Origin: a virus
Strand: one strand, 5' to 3'
Virus record (IMG/VR): IMGVR_UViG_3300013118_000118
Span: 1 to 24,577 of that record
DNA: 24,577 nucleotides
The notes under the pieces are model-generated. The model ran no database searches. It was given only the letters and a program-made list of their open reading frames with translations, and had not been told where the DNA came from. The stretch's first letter is position 1, and every line of letters begins with the position of its first letter. Below are positions 1 to 7,637 of the stretch, one piece after another. The position numbers and the translations under genes were made by a program.

Positions 1-87
1 TGGAGAAAGCTGAGCGGCTATGAGCTCTTGTCCAAGGTGATCGAAGGAGTGAAGTTCGTGGATGGTGTTGAGGACGTCGCCGCCTAG
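1..87 (+). CDS. C-terminal 28 residues of a probable transposase (partial)
   Basis: An open frame enters from the left edge and ends at TAG 85-87. The visible peptide contains LSGYELLSKVIEGVKF followed by VDGVEDVAA at the C-terminus. A hydrophobic VI-GV-FVDG block close to the C-terminus ending in AA is a pattern I associate with the tails of some DDE transposases, but I cannot name the IS family. It is the only credible plus-strand gene in the window and abuts a truncated minus-strand gene, which fits an inserted element. It could instead be the end of another host or accessory gene. Confidence 0.4.
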   Translation, partial: WRKLSGYELLSKVIEGVKFVDGVEDVAA

Positions 88-117
88 GAGGTCATACACA
101 ACTCTTGACAATAACTC
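1..117 (+). mobile_element. Right end of an insertion element, running off the left edge
   Basis: The plus-strand stretch holds the last codons of a reading frame of different orientation from all phage genes, then about 30 bases (91-117, starting gtcatacaca and ending aataactc) before methyltransferase sequence resumes at about 118. The protein tail resembles those of DDE transposases, and the interval has the look of an insertion-sequence terminus with an outward TTGACA at 105-110. The junction falls inside a conserved methyltransferase motif, which fixes the boundary to within a few bases. The other terminus is outside the window, so the inverted repeat and target duplication cannot be confirmed. 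Confidence 0.5.
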
Positions 118-221
118 ATGCCCATGAATCTTAGGCCGTAGGGCGGGTCTGTGCAGATAGCATCTACACTACAGTCGCGCAGGGCGCGCATCTGCTCTAG
201 GCAATCGCCGTGCATTAGCAT
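84..221 (-). pseudogene. Truncated DNA amino-methyltransferase (N4/N6, DPPY type)
   Basis: This frame of 45 codons, shorter than most ORF cut-offs, begins ATG at 221 (or ATG at 215), 20 bases after the endolysin stop. It reads MLMHGDCLEQMRAL, then SVDAICTDPPYGLRFMG. The HGDCLExMRxL start and the DPPYGL-FMG catalytic motif are characteristic of the N4-cytosine/N6-adenine methyltransferase family (Pfam N6_N4_Mtase), which normally runs to 200-300 residues. After FMG the homology stops, where family members usually continue KKWD. The last dozen codons read into the insertion-element end. The S-adenosyl-methionine and target-recognition regions are missing, so the product should be inactive. Confidence 0.75.
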
Positions 222-241
222 GGCGTCTCTCAAGCGGCCAC

Positions 242-778
242 CTAACTAGGGGTCTCTAGCTCGGCCCTCATTGCTTGAACCTTCTCAACGTAGCGCCAGA
301 CCTGATTGTAGTCCGGCCGGCGGCCACTCACCTCGCACTCAGGCACGGCAAGCAGCCTGCTGGTTGTCTGCCATTGTTGCCACGCCTCGCCCCGCTCACG
401 GGCCAGAGCCAGCGCACGGTTGACATAGCCCCGGCCGCAGTTGTATGAGGCCAGCGCAAACGTCATGCGCTCATCGGGGCAGTCGATCTCTCCTAGGTGC
501 TCGTACTGGTCACGCAGATAGAGGATGCCCGCCGCTAGGCTGCTGTCCGGGTCATCACGGGTATAGGGAATGTGCGCGCCATGCTTGCGGCGCACATCGT
601 TCATTGTGCCCGGCATGAGTTGCATGAGGCCACGCGCCCCGGCCGGGCTGAATGCTTGCGGGTCTAGGCCGCTCTCTACGATGGCAACGGCCTTGATGGT
701 CTGCCAATCTGCATCGGGCCAGAGTTGTGCGACATGATAACGGATGAGACTGTCGAAGCGGTGCAGGCTGTCTCTCAC
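242..778 (-). CDS. Endolysin, soluble lytic transglycosylase (SLT) domain
   Basis: This 178-aa protein probably cuts peptidoglycan glycan strands at lysis. Residues 25-60 carry the lytic transglycosylase signature AIVESGLDPQAFSPAG followed by ARGLMQLMPGT, with E35 the expected catalytic glutamate. A second family motif, ALASYNCGRGYVNRAL, lies near residues 108-123. There is no obvious signal peptide, so export would depend on a holin. The start is GTG at 778, sharing a base with the stop of the upstream membrane-protein gene (TAGTG), which implies translational coupling. A virion-associated role is possible, but the position next to a small membrane protein at the end of the late operon favours lysis. 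Confidence 0.88.
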   Translation of the reverse strand: MRDSLHRFDSLIRYHVAQLWPDADWQTIKAVAIVESGLDPQAFSPAGARGLMQLMPGTMNDVRRKHGAHIPYTRDDPDSSLAAGILYLRDQYEHLGEIDCPDERMTFALASYNCGRGYVNRALALARERGEAWQQWQTTSRLLAVPECEVSGRRPDYNQVWRYVEKVQAMRAELETPS

Positions 779-1065
779 TACTCCCCCAGGTTGATGCCCA
801 ACTCATGCGCAATCACGCGCTGGTTGGCTGCAATCTTAGCCAAGGCGCACATCATGTCCTCATGCCGGTCAATGGTGCTATGCTCGAGCTCTGTGACCGT
901 CAGATCCGTGGCGTCTACCTGCTTGCCGATAGCCTGCACGCTATCCTTGCTTGCCTTGCCATCAAGCGCAGAGCCACCAACCGCCACGGCTATCCCTAAC
1001 GCCAATGTCAAGGCCGCCATGATTGCGCCCCACGTCCGCCATCCGTTACCATTCCCGCTAGCCAT
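778..1065 (-). CDS. Small membrane protein, putative holin or lysis accessory
   Basis: This is a 95-aa protein with one predicted membrane segment at about residues 13-31 (AIMAALTLALGIAVAVGG). A polar C-terminal half (about 37-90) with regular hydrophobic spacing follows and could form a coiled coil. It immediately precedes the transglycosylase gene and overlaps its start by one base, the usual place for a holin or an anchor-type lysis protein. One membrane span plus a long soluble tail also fits a spanin-like or XhlA-like protein, so the exact class is open. I do not recognise a named family. Confidence 0.55.
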   Translation of the reverse strand: MASGNGNGWRTWGAIMAALTLALGIAVAVGGSALDGKASKDSVQAIGKQVDATDLTVTELEHSTIDRHEDMMCALAKIAANQRVIAHELGINLGE

Positions 1066-1080
1066 GTCGCACGGTCTCCT

Positions 1081-1383
1081 CTACGTTTGGTGTTCGTAGA
1101 CATCCAAGTACACCATCTCACCCCGCCCGGTCCACCCGCTCAGGCCGGTGATATGCGGCTGTATCTTGTACTGGCCGGCAACGTCCAGCGCGATGTCTGA
1201 CCCGTCCGTTGTCACCTGAATGGTGTCATCGTCGTCATCATCGACTAGCGTAGCTGTCCATGTTTCCTCGGTGGTTGTGTTGGGCTTCATCACCTTGAAA
1301 GCGTAAGCACTCGCCCCGTTGAGGTTGGTGCCGCAGTCGATCTGAATGACCGTTCCCACGTCATCCTTGTAAACCTTTGCCAT
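1081..1383 (-). CDS. Small phage structural protein of unknown function
   Basis: This 100-aa protein is rich in beta-type sequence, beginning MAKVYKDDVGTVIQIDCGT and containing DVAGQYKIQPHITGLSGW. The latter resembles the Ig-like or beta-sandwich small proteins found next to tail fibres in many siphoviruses. A run of six aspartates at about residues 49-54 may bind divalent metal ions. It follows the 240-aa gene almost directly (stop at 1385) and precedes the lysis pair. A tail-tip or fibre-associated role is inferred from position only. Confidence 0.5.
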   Translation of the reverse strand: MAKVYKDDVGTVIQIDCGTNLNGASAYAFKVMKPNTTTEETWTATLVDDDDDDTIQVTTDGSDIALDVAGQYKIQPHITGLSGWTGRGEMVYLDVYEHQT

Positions 1384-1384
1384 T

Positions 1385-2107
1385 TTACTCCTCCAAATCT
1401 GGCAGGCTCGAGGTCAGCGTGACCGTCTGCCCGAGTGCCGAGGTTAGCCCGGTTGATGTGGTCAGCGTGCTAGTGAGCGTGGCCGTGTTGCCCGCGTCAG
1501 ACTCTTTACTAGCCGACGTGCCTAGTGAACTATCCTTGCTCACGCTGGTCGCAACGCTGCTGTCAATCTCATGCACCCGCACGGCAGTCGGTGCAACCCA
1601 GCCCAGCGTCAAGCTCGCCGTGGCGATGGTGGGCAGCCACTTATAGGTGTGCCCTAGCCCGCCGCTGACAACCACCTTGATGACCACCTCATCGTCAGCG
1701 TTGATAAGGTCGGCTAGCCTGGCGTTTGGAATGTCTGCGCTCAGGCTAGTCGGTGGATCGACCGGCGCCATGTAGACCTCGGCCCATGCGCTTGTGCCGT
1801 CTGCCCAGGTGGTCGGCAGGTCGGCTAGGTCAAGTGCGCCGCCCGTGTAGAGTTGTATGGTCATCGGGTCGGCCGTGCCCGTGTCGGTAGCCTCGGTGAT
1901 TGTGACCGTGGCAAGCTGCACGGTTGAACCTGATGGCACGCTTGAAGCGTCAAAGGCCAAGAAACCGTAAAACGTCTTATTGGGCGAGCCCTTCTCGGCC
2001 CCGGCATCAGCCGTGGCGTTGCTCATGTAGGCTGTATAGACCCCACCCGTTGCGAGTTCGATATAGCCGCTGCGTACGGTTGTGGGTGTCAATGCTGTGC
2101 GCTGCAT
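1385..2107 (-). CDS. Putative tail fibre or tail-associated structural protein
   Basis: This 240-aa protein starts with a strong ribosome site (AGGGGG, 4 bases before ATG at 2107), directly after the J-like gene. Residues 1-165 look like one beta-sandwich domain (YGFLAFDASSVPSG, followed by STVQLATVTITEAT). The pattern recalls DNRLRE-type stalk domains of secreted and phage surface proteins, but this is a weak resemblance. Residues 175-240 are low-complexity Ser/Thr-rich sequence (for example NTATLTSTLTTSTGLTSAL), which suggests an elongated or trimeric stalk. The expected role is a second fibre or side protein of the tail tip. Confidence 0.5.
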   Translation of the reverse strand: MQRTALTPTTVRSGYIELATGGVYTAYMSNATADAGAEKGSPNKTFYGFLAFDASSVPSGSTVQLATVTITEATDTGTADPMTIQLYTGGALDLADLPTTWADGTSAWAEVYMAPVDPPTSLSADIPNARLADLINADDEVVIKVVVSGGLGHTYKWLPTIATASLTLGWVAPTAVRVHEIDSSVATSVSKDSSLGTSASKESDAGNTATLTSTLTTSTGLTSALGQTVTLTSSLPDLEE

Positions 2108-2121
2108 CTGTCCCCCTATCG

Positions 2122-3190
2122 TTATGAAGCCCCGCCGCCGAATGCTCGGTAGCCACGTGTTAGTACGGTATACGAGGCCGTAGAGGCCGAGTCCGTTTTA
2201 CGAAACTCCGGCCCGAGTCCGCCGCCGGGGTTAAGGTCTGTACAATATATCTGCCCCGGCGTACCGTCGGAATAACTTGTTAGCTGAGTAGTAGCGTCGC
2301 GATAGTATGTAGCGTTGCCAGTTAGGTTCGCCGTGTTATTCGCCGCGGTTCCCCATAGCGTAAGCGTACCCGAGTCGGTTAGCGTAGGATAGCCGTAGCG
2401 AATCCGGCCCCACTTAATCCGCGGGATAGCTAGAGATTGTAGCTGGGCCTCTACGCAAATGCGGATAGTTTTAGCGAAGTGGTAAACGTCATATAGCTCG
2501 GCGTACCTAATTATCGCTTCCGACTTCTGGGCGAACGGTACCCAGCCGTCGTCTTCCTGCGGGTTGAAGCTGTCGCCGGGGTTATGGACTAGGTAATCTA
2601 CGTGATAGTTAACCGCATTCTCTACCTCAAAGTCTAGATAGTATTGCGGGTGAACATCATAGTATTCGTGCGCCGCCTCGGACGATTCGCCCCGCGTAAT
2701 AAAGGCCCAGAACTTATAGTAGTATTCACTATCTGGCTCGGGTAGCGGGATTACATTACCGTTTTCGTCTTTGTCGGCTATATAGCCGTTATAGTTTAGG
2801 ATTGGGGCCCAGGGCTGGTTAGCGCTAGCATGATTCCCGTACCGCCGGCTATAAGCGATGTTCTCCGTCTCTGGATCGCCCGCCGTAGCTTCTACCATTA
2901 CCGCGTCGCTCTGATTGCCGGCGATATCTTCTGCCCTAACTAACAGGTGGGTTACGCCGGTATTGAGCGGCGGGATAATAATCTGATTTGTCGTTATAAT
3001 CCCGTCGTGTATCGGCGTAGCATAATCCCAGGTTGCGTAGGTATCCGTATCTAGGCTGGTCTGAATCCATCGTACCCGGAAGCCCGCGAAGTCGATAGGC
3101 TCGATCGGGTACGACCACGATAGAAGCCCGGCGTCCAGACTTAGGCCTTCTACGTCGGGGGGCGGCGTAGACATGCCTATAACCTCAACG
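2122..3190 (-). other. Compositionally distinct C-terminal segment of the J-like gene
   Basis: From about 3190 down to the stop, the coding strand uses CTA and CTT for leucine, ACG/ACT for threonine and many TA and CG dinucleotides. CTG leucine and CA/TG dinucleotides are scarce. In the last 85 codons I read five CTA, two CTT, one CTC and no CTG leucine codons. Upstream of about 3200 the gene returns to the CAT/ATC/GAT-rich style of its neighbours. The switch lies between two fibronectin-like domains (residues about 930-935), a natural domain border. The boundary is by eye, within some tens of bases. Confidence 0.6.
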
Positions 3191-5979
3191 CCGTTCTCAA
3201 AGCCGCTATTATCTGAGGTGTTGACCCACTCGGTTGCCACGCCACTAGCTGCGATGGCACGCAGGCGCACGTCATAGGTCTGGCCGTCCTCGAGTCCGCC
3301 CACGCGCACCGTGGCCGCTTGGCCTTCTGCTGCTGTAGCAGGCTGCCAAGGCATCAAGCCCTCGGCATGATAGATGCGCCACTGGACCCCGATACGCTCA
3401 ACCGCCGGATGCGGCAACGGCACGCCCTCATCGTTGACATCAGAGGGCCAATTCAGGGTGATGACAATCCCGCTATCTAAGCTGCCATCAGGCAACCGCC
3501 GCAATGCACCCTCATCGGTCTGAATGGCGATGATGTCAGGCGTGAGCGGCGGCGTGGCTTCCTGGTCTGGGCGGCTGCTAATGGTCGGCTCATAGCTTGA
3601 AGCGGTGCCTGCATCATAGACGGCATCGCTGTAGGGTATGAAGCTCACCGAGGCCGTCTCCTGCGAGGCAGGCGCGATGCCAGTAACTAAGCACTCCTGC
3701 ACGATCTCATCAACTAGGCCGACTGTCACCAGGTCATTGTCAGGTGTCCAGTCTGCAAGCGACACCGGCCCAAGCACGCTCCAGGTGCTCTGCTCGCCTA
3801 GCCCGGCATTGAGCATGAACGGCCCGAGCTTGTCACCCGTGGCAGCTTCGCGCACTATGATCTTGTAGGTGCCAGCGGCAACGGTCGTGCTGGTGTCTAG
3901 CGTGATGGTCAGCAGTAGCGAGGAGCCGTTATCCGTGTAGCTTATTACCCGCGCCCCCGGCGTCTGCCCTATCAGCGCGGTATCATCTGACACCTCAACA
4001 TAGGCACCCCGCTGGAATGTCAGGTGCTCAAAGTCCATCTCTTTTGTGAATGTCTCAGGGCGCTGAATCGCGCAGTTGATGTAGTACCAGCAGAGCTTAT
4101 CGGCCAGCGTGGCATTGGTGCAGCCCCAGAGGTTCAGGGCCTCAATGTTGGTTGCCGTGTCACCATCGTAGCCATCGCGGTACACTGCGCGCTCGGTCTC
4201 AATCCAGCCGTTCGCCTCGCTGACATAGCTGGCCCTGATGCCGTGGATAGGCTCTGCGAGCGTCTTAGTCCCCTGCCCGCCCCATGAGTTGCGCGGGGTG
4301 ATGAGAGCAACCGGCGTTTCACCGCTGCGGCTCTTGTCCTCAAGAACTGAGTAGGCCCCATCATCCATCCAGAACGTGCCGCGCCCGATAGATGCCACCG
4401 CCTCAAGCGCCTGGTAGGTGGTCTCCTGGTTCTCAAATACGGCGTTGAAGGTAAAGCCGTTGGTGACATTGTTGGCGGCCCAAGTCGCCAGTGCGGCGGG
4501 GTCAATGTCTGCATCCGCCGCCGGGTTGGTATTGGCCGAGCCGCGCAAGATGTCCGCATAGATCCAGGCCGGATTGTTGTAGACATCATCACCGCCATAA
4601 GACAGGGCAGGCGTCTGCCATGCCCCGCTTGCATAGTGGGCAAGATAGCTGCGCGCCTCTACGTTGAGCCGGTTGATGAGGTTGGCATACTCACCCGGCA
4701 CGCGGATGCCAACGGTGGAGACGTAGAGGCCATCAGACTCATAGGTGTTGACGGGGTCGATCCACGACACCGAGCGCAAAAGGCTCAACTCACAATCATT
4801 GTAGAGCGTATACCTATCGTCAACTTCCGCAGCGTACGGCGTTTGTTTGATGCGCACTTCCCATTGCTGCGGCGTGTCAACCGTGCCGCCGCCGTCTGCC
4901 GGAACGACACCGGTTAGCTTGAAGCGGCGGGTTTTAACTCGCACCTTGCCGCTCTTGCCAATGACCGTGCCATAGCCTACCAACTGCCAACCATCGGTTG
5001 CATCGCAGCGCACCTCATACAAGAAATCAGACCGCGCACCCAACCACAGATACAGAGGATCAAAGCACCCTAGCCCCTCGGTAAACTTGACCGACACGAT
5101 GATTTCATCGGTATCCTCTGCCGTATTGATGGGCGCACTATAGGTGTCATCAACTAGCTCAATCGCACAGGTCTGGTCGGCGAGCATTGGCGGGAATACG
5201 GTGCGGGCAGCATCACCGCTATAGCCCTCGCGCACCTCATACTCGGAGCCCTCGTAGTCATCATCTGCTATGATGTCGTCTAGCAGAGTGTCACCTAGCT
5301 TGAGCGTGCTGGTGTCAATGTCTAGCCGCCCGTAGCCGAGCGTGTAGATGGCTCTAATGTAGGTGCCATCCTCATCAATATGGTCAATCCAGTGCTGCCC
5401 GGCTTGGCGGGGATAAATAATGCTCTGGCCGTAGAGGCGGGGGATAGCGCCATAAGGCGTTAGGCCGTTCTTGTTGACGATTGGCAGGTCATTAGGCTGC
5501 AGCTTGTCCTGGGCGGGCAGGGGGATAATCTGATTGACGCCCCAAAGACCTAGAGCAGAGAGGCCAGAAGTTATGAGGGCGGTGCCAACCTTACTAGCAA
5601 CAAACGCCCCGTTTACTACCTTGCCCCATCCAAGCCAGCCTGCCAGTGGCCCCGCGCCACCCACAGAGCCAATCACCACTGCCAACATAGCAACCGTGCG
5701 CAGCGTATCCTTGCCTTTGTCGCCTCCGCCTGCAGGCACCGCCCTAACTGCTATCAGCTCATCAGAGCCAACTAGCCAACTATGCCACTCATCTGCAGGC
5801 CGTGCAGCGCCCTGATGGCTGACGCTATGCCAGTAGCCCTGGCTACCCTCAATCTCAACATCGCGCACGACCGAGGCGATAGACCGCCCCACGCCAACGC
5901 GGTACTCGCGCACCTCATTACGGAACGGATTGGGCCGGACTACCACCCGTGCCGTCTGTGTCAGGGCTGTGCAAGCCAC
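2122..5979 (-). CDS. Central tail fibre / host specificity protein, J-like, with an I-like N-terminus
   Basis: At 1285 aa this is the largest gene. It matches the J-type tail-tip protein that forms the central fibre and recognises the host. The tail-tip core motif NGLTPYGAIPRLYGQ lies at about residues 171-185. Residues 10-85 look like a small beta-grasp domain and 94-155 like a hydrophobic Gly/Ala segment, the layout of separate I-type assembly proteins, so I and J appear fused. Residues about 845-1050 contain fibronectin-III-like domains, followed by a receptor-binding tail. The start is GTG at 5979 with GGGGG about 9 bases upstream, overlapping the NlpC/P60 gene by 19 bases. Codon use changes at about residue 930 (see findings). 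Confidence 0.88.
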   Translation of the reverse strand: MACTALTQTARVVVRPNPFRNEVREYRVGVGRSIASVVRDVEIEGSQGYWHSVSHQGAARPADEWHSWLVGSDELIAVRAVPAGGGDKGKDTLRTVAMLAVVIGSVGGAGPLAGWLGWGKVVNGAFVASKVGTALITSGLSALGLWGVNQIIPLPAQDKLQPNDLPIVNKNGLTPYGAIPRLYGQSIIYPRQAGQHWIDHIDEDGTYIRAIYTLGYGRLDIDTSTLKLGDTLLDDIIADDDYEGSEYEVREGYSGDAARTVFPPMLADQTCAIELVDDTYSAPINTAEDTDEIIVSVKFTEGLGCFDPLYLWLGARSDFLYEVRCDATDGWQLVGYGTVIGKSGKVRVKTRRFKLTGVVPADGGGTVDTPQQWEVRIKQTPYAAEVDDRYTLYNDCELSLLRSVSWIDPVNTYESDGLYVSTVGIRVPGEYANLINRLNVEARSYLAHYASGAWQTPALSYGGDDVYNNPAWIYADILRGSANTNPAADADIDPAALATWAANNVTNGFTFNAVFENQETTYQALEAVASIGRGTFWMDDGAYSVLEDKSRSGETPVALITPRNSWGGQGTKTLAEPIHGIRASYVSEANGWIETERAVYRDGYDGDTATNIEALNLWGCTNATLADKLCWYYINCAIQRPETFTKEMDFEHLTFQRGAYVEVSDDTALIGQTPGARVISYTDNGSSLLLTITLDTSTTVAAGTYKIIVREAATGDKLGPFMLNAGLGEQSTWSVLGPVSLADWTPDNDLVTVGLVDEIVQECLVTGIAPASQETASVSFIPYSDAVYDAGTASSYEPTISSRPDQEATPPLTPDIIAIQTDEGALRRLPDGSLDSGIVITLNWPSDVNDEGVPLPHPAVERIGVQWRIYHAEGLMPWQPATAAEGQAATVRVGGLEDGQTYDVRLRAIAASGVATEWVNTSDNSGFENGVEVIGMSTPPPDVEGLSLDAGLLSWSYPIEPIDFAGFRVRWIQTSLDTDTYATWDYATPIHDGIITTNQIIIPPLNTGVTHLLVRAEDIAGNQSDAVMVEATAGDPETENIAYSRRYGNHASANQPWAPILNYNGYIADKDENGNVIPLPEPDSEYYYKFWAFITRGESSEAAHEYYDVHPQYYLDFEVENAVNYHVDYLVHNPGDSFNPQEDDGWVPFAQKSEAIIRYAELYDVYHFAKTIRICVEAQLQSLAIPRIKWGRIRYGYPTLTDSGTLTLWGTAANNTANLTGNATYYRDATTQLTSYSDGTPGQIYCTDLNPGGGLGPEFRKTDSASTASYTVLTRGYRAFGGGAS

Positions 5980-6380
5980 CGATATACCCCCGCAATCCTA
6001 TCGCGCCAACGTCTACAGTCTAGCCGCTCAACCGTTACGTGCCCCATGCCGCGCTCAAGATGCGCGAGCCAGCCGTTGCCTACGTGTAGGCCGACGTGGC
6101 ACGCACGGCCGCCTATCGCCAGGCTTACCACGTCGAACGGCTCAATCTGTCTAGGGTCGATCTCCTCCCACCGATGGACTTCTGCGGCTGTCATCACCGC
6201 TATGTCATCGCGGTCCTCTGTGCTCTCATAGCCCGCGTCTAGGCTCGGCCATCGCCAGCCCTTCTCCTGCCGGGCCACCATCCGCACCCACCCCCAACAA
6301 TCCGCCCCGTTTGCATCGCGCCCGTGGTCAACAAAGGGCACCGCCATGTAAGGCCGTAGCCACGCGGGGGGGCCGGTCAT
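5961..6380 (-). CDS. NlpC/P60-type cell-wall peptidase, K-like tail-tip protein
   Basis: This 139-aa protein has the NlpC/P60 fold signature: GADCWGWV with C28 as nucleophile, ACHVGLHVGNGWLAH with H95 as catalytic histidine, and H107 as a possible third residue. In phages with J-type fibres this protein (lambda K-like) sits beside J and is thought to cut peptide stems of peptidoglycan during tail assembly or DNA entry. Its start overlaps the upstream gene stop as ATGA (6377-6380), and its end overlaps the J-like start. It lacks the additional Mov34/JAB domain found in lambda gpK, so it is a peptidase-only form. Confidence 0.85.
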   Translation of the reverse strand: MTGPPAWLRPYMAVPFVDHGRDANGADCWGWVRMVARQEKGWRWPSLDAGYESTEDRDDIAVMTAAEVHRWEEIDPRQIEPFDVVSLAIGGRACHVGLHVGNGWLAHLERGMGHVTVERLDCRRWRDRIAGVYRWLAQP

Positions 6381-7627
6381 GGCGCCTTTGGCCCAAACGC
6401 CCAGTAATTCACGTAGCTCGGGTCTAGCTGGAAGTCGTGGCCCGGGTTGCTAGACGGCTCTGTGTAGACGCGGAGCGAGTCGGCCACCTTCACTTCAATG
6501 CCGAGCGTGTAGCCCATATCCAGCGTGAGGGATGACCACTGAGGCTGTCCCTTCCACGAGCAGAACGCTTTATGATTTGTCGTAACGCCGGCCACATAGA
6601 ACGTGGTGTCCTGGCATTCCTGATTGAGCGTCAGCGTCCCCGCGGCAAAGTGCAGGCCCCCGAATGTCTCGGCCCCGTAGGCATACAGCAGCTCACCAGC
6701 CGCAATCGCATCGCTCGCATCGTTCAGGTCTGACACCTCAACCGCTGCGTCTTGAATCGTGGCCTTGGCTGTATTGTCTAGCGTCACGTCCTGGCTCATC
6801 TGCATATCAGTTGCCACGCCGCCCGCATTGCCAACAATGATATAGGTAGAGGCCAGTGAGTTATCCACGGTGGTGGTTGATATGGTCTGAATCTTATCGT
6901 ACACGGCGTTCTTGGTTGGAACATTGAAGTCTCCATTCCATCCGACCGCATAGGCATCATCGGGAACGATCAGGTCCGCCGCGTAGATGCTCTCTGCGTA
7001 AGCCACCTCTGTGCTGCAATGCGATGCCACATAGAGCGAATCAAACACGGCATCCAGCGTGCCACCCTCCATGTAGGTGCTAACCTGCGAGGTGCGCATG
7101 ATAGAGGCCGCAATAGCTGCATCTGGCACGGTGGCCCCGGTGCCCAAGGCGATGTTGTAGGTGGTATCAGGGTCAAAGTGCGCGTTGGCTAGGATGCTGT
7201 CACGCAGGGCATCCTCGGGAATAACCTCAGCCGCGAAGTTAGCCGAGCGGGTAATGACACTATCGCCAAGCTGAGGCGCTGCAACGTAGAGCGAGTCTAA
7301 CAGCGTGTAGTCGTGGTCATCGTTCTCAAACCAGAGCGCGTAGAGCTCGCTGTAGGTCATGTCACGACCGTGCCACAATCCAGCCGTACCGCTGTAGTCG
7401 AGCCAGATGGTTGTGCCGGTGGTATCGCCCTGCGAGCGGTATGCCTTGACAGTGCCATTGTCCGCATCAGTCAGCGCCGTTGCGGTGCTGTCCTCAAGAT
7501 AGAACGGCACCACATGCACAACATCATGCAAGCCCTCGCCCATAGCGCGCTGCGTCTGCACCGATGCCAGGAAGCCTAGACTGAGCAGCGTGAATAGCAC
7601 CGCCCAGGTTGTATATCGTTTACTCAT
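6377..7627 (-). CDS. Fibre-like protein with an N-terminal signal or anchor segment
   Basis: I place the start at ATG 7627 (416 aa), 6 bases after AGGGGG. In-frame ATG at 7630 and TTG at 7633 are too close to that ribosome site. Residues 1-28 read as a signal peptide or membrane anchor: MSKRY, then TTWAVLFTLLSLGFLA. Exported or anchored structural proteins are uncommon among phage tail genes. The body contains two copies of a DSLYVA segment (about 111 and 196) and FNVPTKNAVYDKI (about 234-246), a motif I know from many phage tail fibres. The gene lies between the DUF1833 and NlpC/P60 genes, where lambda-like tails have none. It could be a fibre, an adhesin or a lysogeny-conversion surface protein. 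Confidence 0.6.
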   Translation of the reverse strand: MSKRYTTWAVLFTLLSLGFLASVQTQRAMGEGLHDVVHVVPFYLEDSTATALTDADNGTVKAYRSQGDTTGTTIWLDYSGTAGLWHGRDMTYSELYALWFENDDHDYTLLDSLYVAAPQLGDSVITRSANFAAEVIPEDALRDSILANAHFDPDTTYNIALGTGATVPDAAIAASIMRTSQVSTYMEGGTLDAVFDSLYVASHCSTEVAYAESIYAADLIVPDDAYAVGWNGDFNVPTKNAVYDKIQTISTTTVDNSLASTYIIVGNAGGVATDMQMSQDVTLDNTAKATIQDAAVEVSDLNDASDAIAAGELLYAYGAETFGGLHFAAGTLTLNQECQDTTFYVAGVTTNHKAFCSWKGQPQWSSLTLDMGYTLGIEVKVADSLRVYTEPSSNPGHDFQLDPSYVNYWAFGPKAP

Positions 7628-7637
7628 CATCAACCCC

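Noticed and set aside
1377-1646. Plus-strand frame of 89 codons opposite the 240-aa gene, and many similar plus-strand frames elsewhere
   Set aside because: These are antisense shadows caused by GC-rich codon structure. None has a good ribosome site, a family motif or operon context.
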